A stretch of DNA of 10,306 nt, from the NCBI GenBank assembly GCA_019247975.1, contig JAFBAD010000372.1, positions 1 through 10,306 of the forward strand, read 5' to 3'. The stretch is from Acidimicrobiia bacterium (GTDB lineage: Bacteria; Actinomycetota; Acidimicrobiia; Acidimicrobiales; Iamiaceae). Shown here in pieces: positions 1 through 6,296 of this stretch (within the stretch, counting starts at the first letter, position 1; every line of letters starts with the position of its first letter). The position numbers were made by a program, and so were the translations under genes. Under the pieces are notes generated by a model that saw nothing but the letters and a program-made list of their open reading frames with translations, ran no database searches and had not been told where the DNA came from.

Positions 1-444
1 GGACGGATCGTTGCGAATCGCGTCGATGATGAGCCGGCGCCATTCGCGATTTCGCCCGGACATCGGCCCGGGGACGCTCGCGAGGGGCATGAGCGCGTCC
101 GCAAACTCGGGATGCTCCTCACCCCACAACCACGCGTGCATCCCGCCCATCGAGGTGCCGAGCACGTGCGCCTGCTCGACGCTCTCGGCATCGAGCACCG
201 CGAGCAGGTCGCCGGCCATGTCGGCCAGCGTGTAGTCGACGCCCTCCAGCTTGGACGACAAGCCCGTGTCGCGGTTGTCGAAGCGGATGACCCGGTAGCC
301 CTCGGCGGCGAACTGCTCGCACATCTCGACCGAGAAGTTGATGCTCTGCGAACCCAGCCCGTTCACCAGCACGAGCGCCGGTCGCTCAGGATCTCCGAAG
401 GTCTCGTAGTGGATCTCGACGTCGCCGTTCCGCGCGGTGCTCAC
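1..444 (-). CDS. Alpha/beta-fold hydrolase, N-terminal 148 codons (runs out of window)
   Basis: Partial alpha/beta-fold hydrolase. Seen: an oxyanion-loop segment NGLGS near residues 28-32, the strand-turn FDNRDTGLSS near 55-64, and the nucleophile elbow GTSMGG at 96-101 with Ser98 as predicted catalytic serine. The acid and histidine of the triad would lie beyond the window edge. These motifs match the esterase/lactonase branch that includes RdmC-like methylesterases and 3-oxoadipate enol-lactonase-like enzymes, but the substrate cannot be told. The GTG at 442-444 is chosen because a stop codon (that of the upstream dioxygenase) lies in the same frame only five codons earlier, so no other usual start is available; no clear Shine-Dalgarno precedes it, which suggests translational coupling to the upstream gene. 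Cytoplasmic, no signal peptide seen. Confidence 0.88.
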   Translation of the reverse strand, partial: MSTARNGDVEIHYETFGDPERPALVLVNGLGSQSINFSVEMCEQFAAEGYRVIRFDNRDTGLSSKLEGVDYTLADMAGDLLAVLDAESVEQAHVLGTSMGGMHAWLWGEEHPEFADALMPLASVPGPMSGRNREWRRLIIDAIRNDPS

Positions 445-459
445 GAGAGCGCACGGTAG

Positions 460-1377
460 TCACCGGTCGCTGGAGGCCGGCGGGCCGACCGGTCGGTCTC
501 CGACCGTCGCGCAGCGGCGCATCGTGCGGCGCTGCGGCGCGTGGTCGGTGAGCGCGCGGTGGCAGGTGCTGGTCTCGTCCCAGATCGCGACGTCACCCTC
601 GGCCCACCGCCAGCGGGCCTGCACCTCCGGGTCGTCGATCTGGCGGTGGAGGACGTCGAGCAGGCGCCGGCTGTCGGTGTCGTCCAGGCCGACGACCTTC
701 GTCGCGTAGAGCGGCGACAGCCACAGCGCGGGCCGGCCGGTGGTGGCGTGCAGGCGCACCAACGGATGCTCGACCGGAGGGTGCTCGGCCAGCAGCCGAT
801 CGACGAGCTCCTCACCGTGGTGTCGCCGGACGGTGTCGAGCAGCGTGCGGTCGGGCGCGTGCACGACTCGCAGCGCCCGGCACAGCCGCTGCTGGGAGGG
901 ATCGAGGCGCTCGTAGAGCGCGCGCCCGCTCGCCCACAACGTGTCGCCACCGCACGGCGGGATGAGGACCGCTGAGAGGAAGCCGAGGTCGGGTGGCTCG
1001 ACCGTCCAGCTGAGGTCGGTGTGCCAGTCGAAGCCCGCCGGCGGGTGGTCGGGCGTGTCGTCGATGACCGAGACGGCCCGGGCGGAATCCGTCAGCCGGG
1101 CGACGGGGTGGACCGACAGCTCGCCGAAGCGCTCCGCCAGCGCCCGGTGCTGTGCCTCGTCGAGGCGCTGGCCGCGCACGAAGACGACCTGGTGCTCGAC
1201 GACGAGGTCACGCAGGTGCTCGATGTCGGCGTCCGCGAGGCGGGCCGAGAGGTCGATCCCGTGGACGACCGCACCGATGGAGCCGGTGAGGCGCTCGACG
1301 TCGAGACCGCGGTCCGACCTCGCGAGGAGGGCTGGTGCCATGACGTCATCGTCACGGACGTCGCCCCCGGCGCACAT
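460..1377 (-). CDS. TauD/TfdA-family Fe(II)/2-oxoglutarate-dependent dioxygenase
   Basis: Predicted non-heme iron dioxygenase of the TauD/TfdA family, which couples 2-oxoglutarate decarboxylation to substrate hydroxylation. In the 305-residue reading the iron ligands are visible: WHTD with His119 and Asp121, and the distal His273 in WDETSTCHRA. The 2-oxoglutarate-binding arginine is probably Arg288 in QRRTMRRC, 15 residues after the distal His as in E. coli TauD. The N-terminal region (LTGSIGAVVHGIDLS, near 30-44) is typical of the family, and total length is normal. Substrate is unknown; taurine, alkyl sulfonates, phenoxyacetates and others are all handled by this family. The start is uncertain: ATG at 1377 or ATG at 1341 (giving MAPALL) are both possible and neither has a good ribosome site. 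It is divergent from the histidine kinase and lies 15 bp before the hydrolase, probably as a two-gene operon. Confidence 0.92.
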   Translation of the reverse strand: MCAGGDVRDDDVMAPALLARSDRGLDVERLTGSIGAVVHGIDLSARLADADIEHLRDLVVEHQVVFVRGQRLDEAQHRALAERFGELSVHPVARLTDSARAVSVIDDTPDHPPAGFDWHTDLSWTVEPPDLGFLSAVLIPPCGGDTLWASGRALYERLDPSQQRLCRALRVVHAPDRTLLDTVRRHHGEELVDRLLAEHPPVEHPLVRLHATTGRPALWLSPLYATKVVGLDDTDSRRLLDVLHRQIDDPEVQARWRWAEGDVAIWDETSTCHRALTDHAPQRRTMRRCATVGDRPVGPPASSDR

Positions 1378-1459
1378 CGGACGACCGACCAGAAGCGGGC
1401 GACGATCGGACGATCACCGGCTCGTACTTTCGGCCGATCCCATTCCCACGGTGCGCACC

Positions 1460-1465
1460 TACGCT
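1460..1465 (+). promoter_or_regulatory. Putative -10 box (TACGCT) for leaderless kinase transcript
   Basis: TACGCT fits the actinobacterial TAnnnT -10 consensus and lies exactly 6 bases before the GTG at 1472, which would place the transcription start at or next to the start codon. No convincing -35 is seen. The same arrangement recurs at other genes of this window, which supports it. Confidence 0.5.
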
Positions 1466-1471
1466 TGCGGG

Positions 1472-2665
1472 GTGGACGAGACGGCGGCCACCGATCGGCT
1501 CGACGGCCGGGCCGTGACGCTGCTGCTCCTCATGGTCGTGGCGCTGACCTTCGTCGATGCCGCGATCGGGCGGACGCTCCTCCCGACGATGGCGACCGCC
1601 CTCCTCGCCGACGTCGCCGTGGCGTTCGCGGTGCTGATCGCCGGCCGCAACCTGCTCGCCGCAACGGTGTTCGCGGCTGCGGCGAGCGCTTCGGTGTCCG
1701 CAGCCGTCGCCAACGACTCGGTCAACCACCTTCTCCTGCGGGCTGACCTCATCGACGCCAACTTCATCGTCGGGACCGGCACGTGGCCCGGCCTCGGTGA
1801 GCTCGCCGGCATGACGGTGCTCTGCGCGATGGCGATCCGCCACCGGCCGACGTCGGAGGCGACCCTCGCCGCGCTGACGTACGGGGGCGCGCTCCTGGCC
1901 ATCGTCGGCTGGCGGCAGCACGGGCTCTACGGCGAGCTGTTCTTGTTGATCCTCGGCGTCGTGTTCGCCGCCACGGTGGCGACCGGTGTGTACTCCCGTT
2001 CGCTCGAGCGGCAGCGGGTCGAGCACGCCCGCACGACCCGGCAGTCGGAGCGCGATGCGATCGCGCGGGAGCTGCACGACCTCGTCGCCCACCACGTCAC
2101 CGGCATCGTCGTGCAGGCACAGGCGGCCCGTCTGGTCGTCGGCGAGCGACCCGACGTCACGGAGCATGCGCTGACCTCCATCGAACGAGCCGGCGCCGAC
2201 GCGCTCAGCTCGATGCGGGCCATGGTCGGGGCGCTGCGCACCGACCAGGAGGTCGCACCGATCGCGCCGACGGCCACCCTCGACGACATCCGCCTGCTCG
2301 CGGACTCCGGCAGCGCCGCGCTCCCCGTCGCCGTCTCGCTCGATGCGACGGCCGATCGACTCCCGAGCTCGGTGACGGCGTCGCTGCACCGCATCACCAT
2401 CGAGGCGCTGACCAACGTCCGTCGCCACGGCATCGGAGCGACCGGGGTCGACGTGGCCGTCGCCTGCGGGCCACAGGACGTGACGCTGTCGGTCATCAAC
2501 GACGGCGCGGTCGTGACCGAGCGCCAGACGGGCTTCGGTCTGATCGGGATCGCCGAGCGCGTCGCCGCGCTCGGCGGACGGTTCGAAGCAGGCCCGCGCC
2601 CGACCGGCGGCTGGGCGGTCACCGCCGTGCTCCCGACCGGCCGGCTCGACGACCGGTCGCGATGA
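1472..2665 (+). CDS. Membrane sensor histidine kinase, DesK/NarX-like (HisKA_3)
   Basis: Sensor kinase of a two-component system. About six hydrophobic segments occupy residues 14-32, 40-57, 61-80, 108-123, 131-147 and 152-174, with no large extracellular domain, so the stimulus is probably sensed in or at the membrane. The HisKA_3 dimerisation box follows, with the phosphoacceptor His202 in ARELHDLVAHH. The ATPase domain shows an N-box (EALTNVRRH, Asn315) and the glycine loop GFGLIGIAERVAALGG starting near 354. I chose GTG 1472 because of the -10-like box six bases before it; GTG 1451 is in frame and would add seven residues. An open frame continues far upstream across the dioxygenase gene but is only antisense shadow. 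The stop overlaps the response regulator start (ATGA), so the two are translationally coupled partners. Confidence 0.9.
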   Translation: MDETAATDRLDGRAVTLLLLMVVALTFVDAAIGRTLLPTMATALLADVAVAFAVLIAGRNLLAATVFAAAASASVSAAVANDSVNHLLLRADLIDANFIVGTGTWPGLGELAGMTVLCAMAIRHRPTSEATLAALTYGGALLAIVGWRQHGLYGELFLLILGVVFAATVATGVYSRSLERQRVEHARTTRQSERDAIARELHDLVAHHVTGIVVQAQAARLVVGERPDVTEHALTSIERAGADALSSMRAMVGALRTDQEVAPIAPTATLDDIRLLADSGSAALPVAVSLDATADRLPSSVTASLHRITIEALTNVRRHGIGATGVDVAVACGPQDVTLSVINDGAVVTERQTGFGLIGIAERVAALGGRFEAGPRPTGGWAVTAVLPTGRLDDRSR

Positions 2666-3321
2666 GCATCCGGGTGCTCATCGCGGACGATCAACCGATG
2701 GTTCGCTCCGGGCTCGGCCTGATGCTCGAGACCCACGGGATCGAGGTCGTGGCCGAGGCGGCCGACGGCGTGGAGGCGGTCAGGCTCGCACACGAGCTGC
2801 GGCCCGACGTGTGCCTCCTCGACATCCGCATGCCGGCGCTCGACGGGTTGGAGGCGACGCGGCTGCTCGCCGGTCCCGGCGTCGCCGATCCGATCCCGGT
2901 GGTCGTCGTCACCACGTTCGACCTCGACGAGTACGTGCGCGGCGCGATCCAGAGCGGCGCCAGCGGCTTCCTGCTGAAGGACGCCGGCCCGCGGCTGGTC
3001 GTGGAGGCCGTGCACGCGGCGGTGAACGGTGACGCGCTGATCTCTCCGTCGGTGACCGTGCGCTTTCTGCAGCACTTCGCGGGTGCCAGCGCGGGTGCAG
3101 CTCCGCGTGACGCCACCGATGCGCTCTCGGACCGCGAGGAGGAGATCGTGGTGGCGGTCGCTCGGGGTCGGACCAACCAGGAGATCAGCGAGGAGCTGTT
3201 CATCTCGCTCAGCACGGTGAAGTCCCACCTGACGAACATCCAGACCAAGCTCGGTCTGCGCAACCGCGTCGAGGTGGCCGGCTGGGCGTGGCAGACCGGT
3301 CGGATGCAGCCAATCGGCTGA
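2662..3321 (+). CDS. NarL/FixJ-family response regulator (receiver + LuxR HTH)
   Basis: DNA-binding response regulator, 219 residues, normal length for the family. Receiver domain residues 1-120: acidic pair Asp9/Asp10, phosphoacceptor Asp54 in CLLDIRMP, the switch threonines at 84-85 and conserved Lys106 in FLLKDAGP. LuxR-type helix-turn-helix near 153-213: LSDREEEIVVAVARG, NQEISEELFIS and the recognition helix STVKSHLTNIQTKL at 184-197. All key residues are intact. The start ATG overlaps the kinase stop by four bases and has no Shine-Dalgarno, as expected for coupling. Targets are unknown; in actinobacteria such pairs often control neighbouring transporters, but none lies here, so the regulon is probably elsewhere or is limited to flanking genes. 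It converges on the DoxX-like gene 45 bp downstream. Confidence 0.95.
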   Translation: MSIRVLIADDQPMVRSGLGLMLETHGIEVVAEAADGVEAVRLAHELRPDVCLLDIRMPALDGLEATRLLAGPGVADPIPVVVVTTFDLDEYVRGAIQSGASGFLLKDAGPRLVVEAVHAAVNGDALISPSVTVRFLQHFAGASAGAAPRDATDALSDREEEIVVAVARGRTNQEISEELFISLSTVKSHLTNIQTKLGLRNRVEVAGWAWQTGRMQPIG

Positions 3322-3327
3322 TCGCGA

Positions 3328-3341
3328 ACCGTTCGAACGGT
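3328..3341. repeat. Perfect 14-bp palindrome between convergent genes
   Basis: ACCGTTCGAACGGT is its own reverse complement and lies in the 45-bp gap between the convergent response regulator and DoxX-like genes. It could form a five-pair hairpin with a four-base loop, with no T-run on either side. It may be a weak two-way terminator element or a protein site; the role is unproven. Confidence 0.5.
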
Positions 3342-3366
3342 GGATGCGCAGCAGTCGGTGCGCTGC

Positions 3367-3813
3367 TCAGCGCCGCCAGGGCGGGCACCGCCACGCGTCG
3401 GTCGCGCCCAGCGCCACCGCGATCAGCACCGGTTGGAAGAGGAGGCGGATCGCCCGCTTCGCGTCCGTGTCGAGGCCGAACGCGTCGCGATGCCCGGTGA
3501 GCTGCGCGACGTTGCCGGGGAACACGGCCACGAAGAAGCCGCCGGCGACCAGGCCGAGCAGCGCTCGGCGCGGTTGCTTCCACGTGGTCAGCAGCGCGCC
3601 TCCGAGCACGATCTCGACGAGGCCCGAGACGATCACCACGGGGTCAGCGTCCAGTGGCACCCACGACGGCACCTGGGCCCGGAAGTCGTCCCGGGCGAAG
3701 GTGAGATGAGACACCCCCGCAACGACCAGTGCGCCGCCGAGGACCACCTGTGCGACCGCCCGGACCACCGGCCGCAGTCCCTCCTCCGGTTCGCACCTCG
3801 ACGCAGCGGTCAT
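3367..3813 (-). CDS. DoxX-like four-helix membrane protein
   Basis: Small integral membrane protein of the DoxX type, 148 residues. Four hydrophobic segments are visible: about residues 18-36, 59-78, 83-105 and 122-138. Family-like features include GVSHLTFARDDF after the first helix, VPSWVP, SGLVEIVLGGALL and VFPGNVAQ. DoxX-family proteins are a broad group; some take part in quinone- or thiol-linked redox chemistry, but most, including this one, have no known role. The ATG at 3811-3813 is preceded on the minus strand by a TAGCCA box 8 bases away, so the transcript may be leaderless. It is divergent from the ferritin-like gene. A second protein of the same type lies at 9698-10132 and shares the VPxWVP and F/YPxN motifs. 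Confidence 0.83.
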   Translation of the reverse strand: MTAASRCEPEEGLRPVVRAVAQVVLGGALVVAGVSHLTFARDDFRAQVPSWVPLDADPVVIVSGLVEIVLGGALLTTWKQPRRALLGLVAGGFFVAVFPGNVAQLTGHRDAFGLDTDAKRAIRLLFQPVLIAVALGATDAWRCPPWRR

Positions 3814-3897
3814 TGCGGTCGTGGCTACCGGACCGCGACGGGCACCGCGCGGATGCCTCTGTCAGACTGCGACCGTCGCGTCGACGGGAGGGCCGAG

Positions 3898-4536
3898 ATG
3901 TCGGACAAGCCTTCGTACCTGGGGCTGCTCAACGCGGTCTCCCTGGCGGAGAGCGAAGCGTACGAGTACCTGACCGCCTGGGCGGCGGTGACGCGGCACG
4001 AGGGCGTGCAGGCGACGTTGCGCACGGTCGCCGCCCGTGAGGGTGAGCACGGGATGGCGTTCGCCAAGCGGATCAACGAGCTCGGGTACGACCTGCGCCC
4101 GGGACCGGACGACCCGAAGCGGGCGGAGCGCCTGGCGCTCGCCTGCTCCACCGAGGTCAGCGACTACGACAAGATGCACGCCCTCGGCGTCGCCCGCATC
4201 GCCGAGGACACCGGCAAGAGCGGCCCGGACATCTTCGACACGTTCTTCTCCGACCACTCGATCGACGTCCAGACCGGTGAGCTCCTCGGTCGCTACATCG
4301 CCGAGGAGCGCGACACCGGCCGGCGGCTGCGAGCGTGCTACCTCGCGGTGAAGGCCGAGCACGAGGCCAGCCGCGCGTCGAAGCCGAAGAAGTCGTCCAA
4401 GAAGAAGCGCAACAAGGACATGCGGCGGCTCGAGCACAAGGTCGACGCGCTCTGCGACGCGGTCGAAGCCCTGCAGCGCTCGGCGACGAACGGGAAGAAC
4501 GGCCGGGCGGGGGCGAAGGCCGGCCTCAGCCGCTGA
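3898..4536 (+). CDS. Ferritin-like protein with lysine-rich coiled-coil tail
   Basis: Helical protein of 212 residues. The N-terminal part resembles the ferritin/rubrerythrin four-helix fold: acidic residues Glu18, Glu20 and Glu23 on the first helix and a Glu48-x-x-His51 motif (REGEH) on the second, as in diiron carboxylate proteins. In the second half Glu-rich helices occur (YIAEERDTGRR) but I find no second ExxH, so a complete diiron centre is doubtful. From about residue 160 the chain becomes strongly basic (KPKKSSKKKRNKDMRR) and then forms a heptad-like helix (LEHKVDALCDAVEALQ). Such a tail could bind nucleic acid or anchor an oligomer; that is inference. ATG 3898 is preceded by GGAGG at 3887-3891 with six-base spacing, a strong start. 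The LapA-like gene follows after 21 bp, probably in the same transcript. Confidence 0.72.
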   Translation: MSDKPSYLGLLNAVSLAESEAYEYLTAWAAVTRHEGVQATLRTVAAREGEHGMAFAKRINELGYDLRPGPDDPKRAERLALACSTEVSDYDKMHALGVARIAEDTGKSGPDIFDTFFSDHSIDVQTGELLGRYIAEERDTGRRLRACYLAVKAEHEASRASKPKKSSKKKRNKDMRRLEHKVDALCDAVEALQRSATNGKNGRAGAKAGLSR

Positions 4537-4557
4537 GCTGGTGGGTAGAGGTCGTCG

Positions 4558-4806
4558 ATGGCCGATGACGCTGCCCCATCCGGATCGAACGCATCCGGCG
4601 CCGGATCGAGGAGCGGGGCGCGACTCATCCCTGCGGCGATCCTCCTCGCCCTGCTCGTCGCCTTCGGCGTCGCGAACACCGACAAGACCCACATCGATCT
4701 GATCGTCACCGACACCGACGCGCCGCTCTTCGTGGTGCTGATCGTGGCTGCGGTGGTGGGTGCGCTCATCAGCGCGCTCCTCCGCTTCCGCCGCAAGCAC
4801 CACTAG
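4558..4806 (+). CDS. LapA-domain (DUF1049-like) small membrane protein
   Basis: Membrane protein of 82 residues. A flexible Ser/Gly/Ala-rich N-terminus (1-21) is followed by two hydrophobic helices, about 23-39 and 56-74, separated by NTDKTHIDLIVTDTDAPL and ending in the basic cap RFRRKHH. That connector, with a short beta-like stretch and the PLFVVLI start of helix two, is characteristic of the LapA/DUF1049 family, small inner-membrane proteins that in E. coli act with LapB in lipopolysaccharide control; the role in actinobacteria is not known. ATG 4558 has AGAGG at 4547-4551. The last base of its stop TAG is the first base of the GTG start of the next gene, so the two are coupled. Confidence 0.82.
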   Translation: MADDAAPSGSNASGAGSRSGARLIPAAILLALLVAFGVANTDKTHIDLIVTDTDAPLFVVLIVAAVVGALISALLRFRRKHH

Positions 4807-5177
4807 TGGCGAGTCACGTTCGCCTCCGCGCGATCCCGCTCCTGCTCTTCGTCGGCGCGGCCTTGCTGGCGTCTGCCTGTTCGGGGAAGAGCGGGTCCAC
4901 GCAGTCGACGTCCACGCTGACGTCGGCTCACCCGTCGGCGCCCTGCCGAGCGGCGTTCGACTCCACCGACCCGACCAAGCTGATCCCGACGTTGACAAAG
5001 TGCGACGACCTCGACGACTGGCTCGCCGGACTGAGCGCATCCCGCGTCGCCGAGAAGCTCGAGGTCGCGAACCGCAGCCAGGCGAAGACCACGCTGGCGA
5101 GCCTCTGCGAGCAGGCCGTCTCGGCCGTCCAGAGCAACGCGCTGTGCCGGGCGGTCAAGGACCAACCGACTGGGTAG
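4806..5177 (+). CDS. Small predicted lipoprotein, function unknown
   Basis: Protein of 123 residues with a lipoprotein signal: basic start (HVRLR), hydrophobic core LLLFVGAALL and a lipobox-like ASAC, giving lipid-modified Cys25. A Ser/Thr-rich linker (26-45) follows, then a compact domain with four cysteines at 47, 66, 101 and 114 that could form two disulfides outside the membrane. The conserved-looking core (CDDLDDWLAGL, then an alpha-helical ASLCEQAVSAVQSNALC) is not a family I can name. The GTG start overlaps the preceding stop by one base (TAGTG), a strong sign of translational coupling to the LapA-like gene and of joint function at the cell envelope. Its own stop TAG forms the first half of a -10-like box for the next gene. 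Confidence 0.75.
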   Translation: MASHVRLRAIPLLLFVGAALLASACSGKSGSTQSTSTLTSAHPSAPCRAAFDSTDPTKLIPTLTKCDDLDDWLAGLSASRVAEKLEVANRSQAKTTLASLCEQAVSAVQSNALCRAVKDQPTG

Positions 5178-5180
5178 CCT
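5175..5180 (+). promoter_or_regulatory. Putative -10 box (TAGCCT) overlapping a stop codon
   Basis: TAGCCT fits TAnnnT and lies exactly six bases before the GTG at 5187. Its first three bases are the stop codon of the lipoprotein gene. GGTCAA at 5153-5158, 16 bp upstream, is a weak -35 candidate. A leaderless transcript starting at the GTG is inferred. Confidence 0.5.
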
Positions 5181-5186
5181 CGCCGC

Positions 5187-5643
5187 GTGAGCGGCCCGAG
5201 CGAGCTCGACGACCTCGAGGAGCTGCACGGTCGGATCCTCGAGGCGTGGAACCGGCAGGACGCGGCGGGGTACGCAGACTGCTTCGACGACGACGCGTTG
5301 GTGATCGGCCTCGACGGCAGTGAGATGCACGGCCGAGCATCGATCGAGGAGCAGCTCGGGTCGATCTTCGCCGACCACCAGGTCGCCAGCTACGTCCGAG
5401 TGGTTCGGAGCACGCAGCGGGTGGACACGAGCACGGCGGTGCTGCACGCGGTGGTCGGCATGATCCCCCCCCGACGGCGACGACGTCCTGCCTGACCGCC
5501 ATGCGGTGCAGCTGCTCGTCGGTTCGCTCGATCAGGGTCGATGGCGGGCGCGGTCGTTCCAGAACACGCCCGCGCGGTTCGACGGCCGGCCCGAGCTGGT
5601 CGAGTCGTTGACGCAGGAGCTCCGTGCGGCGATGGGCCGCTGA
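5187..5643 (+). pseudogene. SnoaL-like (SgcJ/EcaC-type) protein, frameshifted at a run of eight C
   Basis: NTF2-fold small protein of the SnoaL/SgcJ-EcaC/DUF4440 type. The first frame reads LHGRILEAWNRQDAAGYADC, then the DDDALVIGLDG and MHGRASIEEQL segments typical of the family, and stops early at 5495 after a nonsense tail PPRRRRRPA. Directly after the C-run at 5465-5472 another frame continues the family sequence (DGDDVLPDRHAVQLLV, then FQNTPARFDGRPELVE) to a TGA at 5641-5643. Removing one C restores a 151-residue protein of normal length. So the sequence carries a +1 base: either a sequencing error, a recent mutation or a switchable tract. These proteins fold as cone-shaped barrels; members are often called oxidoreductases but few have a proven reaction. 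The GTG at 5187 is taken as start because of the leaderless-type box upstream. Confidence 0.85.
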
Positions 5644-5656
5644 CGGCGGGTCGCTG

Positions 5657-5673
5657 CGGTGCTGCTCGCACCG
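5657..5673. terminator. Hairpin between convergent genes, possible weak terminator
   Basis: CGGTGC and GCACCG form a perfect six-pair stem around the loop TGCTC in the 49-bp gap between the SnoaL-like gene and the oppositely oriented secreted-protein gene. There is no T-run, so intrinsic termination is uncertain, though T-poor hairpins are common in actinobacteria. Confidence 0.35.
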
Positions 5674-5692
5674 ACTGCGCCGCGGTGCAGAT

Positions 5693-6118
5693 CTACTTCG
5701 GCGCGACTGCCGTCGAGGTCGAGCACGTCTGGCCGTTGTTGGCGCAGTAGCCGAACGTGCCGTCGTAGGTCGCGTGGACGTGGGCGAACACGTTGTCGAC
5801 GTCGATGTCGATCCGGTCCTCCTCACGGACGTGCAGGGTGTGGGTCCGGCCGTCGGCGTCGTCGTAGGTGAGGGTCAGCACGAGCGAGCTCAACGTGCAG
5901 TCCGCCGAGCTGGTGGTGGTCAGGACGCGCGTCGACGAATCGAGCGAGGCGGACGCCGAGAGCGTGCAGTACTCACCGATGCCGCCGTAGTCCTGGAACG
6001 TCAACGACGAGCTCTCCTCGTCGCTGAAGACCTTCGCCCCCGCCGGCTGTGCCATGGCGAACGGCACCACCGCCGCGATCGTCGCGGCCGCGACCAGCAA
6101 CCCACGTCGTGTCCCCAC
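5693..6118 (-). CDS. Small secreted protein with four cysteines, function unknown
   Basis: Exported protein of 141 residues. The signal peptide has a basic start (GTRRG), a hydrophobic core LLVAAATIAAVVPFAMA and a likely cleavage near residue 23 (AMA) or 28 (AGA). The mature part is rich in Ser, Thr and Asp, looks like beta strands (RVLTTTSSADCTLSSLVLTL) and has four cysteines in the segments YCTL, DCTL and YCANNGQTC, consistent with two disulfides in an immunoglobulin-like or similar beta sandwich; I do not recognise the family. The GTG at 6116-6118 is chosen because GGAGG (6126-6130 on the minus strand) lies seven bases upstream; an in-frame ATG nine codons earlier would place a poor leader before the signal. 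It converges with the SnoaL-like gene and is divergent from the DUF3253 gene. Confidence 0.8.
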   Translation of the reverse strand: MGTRRGLLVAAATIAAVVPFAMAQPAGAKVFSDEESSSLTFQDYGGIGEYCTLSASASLDSSTRVLTTTSSADCTLSSLVLTLTYDDADGRTHTLHVREEDRIDIDVDNVFAHVHATYDGTFGYCANNGQTCSTSTAVAPK

Positions 6119-6173
6119 TGCGCACCCTCCTGCCCGCTGCTCCATCGTCAGGAACCAGTCAGCCCCTGCCGGG

Positions 6174-6201
6174 AGCGTACGCAGTGCACCCCGTGTCGGA
6201 A
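6174..6201 (-). promoter_or_regulatory. Putative promoter of the secreted-protein gene
   Basis: On the minus strand TTCCGA (6201-6196) is followed after 16 bp by TACGCT (6179-6174), an acceptable actinobacterial -35/-10 pair. The predicted start would leave an untranslated leader of about 50 bases holding the GGAGG ribosome site. Prediction by eye only. The rest of the 178-bp gap 6119-6296 shows nothing else clear. Confidence 0.35.
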
Positions 6202-6284
6202 TCGGGTGAACCCCTCGTTCATCGCGACGTGTGTCGATCGCAGCGGGGGACTTCGGGACGTGCCTGACGGGTCCTGTGCCGGGG

Positions 6285-6290
6285 TAGGGC
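6285..6290 (+). promoter_or_regulatory. Putative -10 box (TAGGGC) for DUF3253 gene
   Basis: TAGGGC lies six bases before ATG 6297, the same spacing as at other predicted leaderless genes here, though the last base departs from TAnnnT. CTGACG at 6264-6269 is a possible -35. The GGAGG directly touching the ATG is too close to act as a ribosome site. Confidence 0.4.
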
Positions 6291-6296
6291 CGGAGG

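Noticed and set aside
941..1471. Long open frame upstream of the kinase, on the plus strand over the dioxygenase gene
   Set aside because: It lies antisense to a dioxygenase with all catalytic motifs, its translation is low-complexity Arg/Ser-rich, and the kinase starts naturally at the GTG at 1472 (or 1451).
1352..3228. Long open frames on the minus strand opposite the kinase and response regulator
   Set aside because: They are typical shadow frames of GC-rich genes: Arg/His/Asp-rich with no domain, while the plus strand has complete HisKA_3, ATPase, receiver and LuxR domains.
3862..5040. 392-codon minus-strand frame across the ferritin-like, LapA and lipoprotein genes
   Set aside because: Composition is arginine-rich and no motif is visible; the plus strand has ribosome sites, coupled starts and recognisable features.
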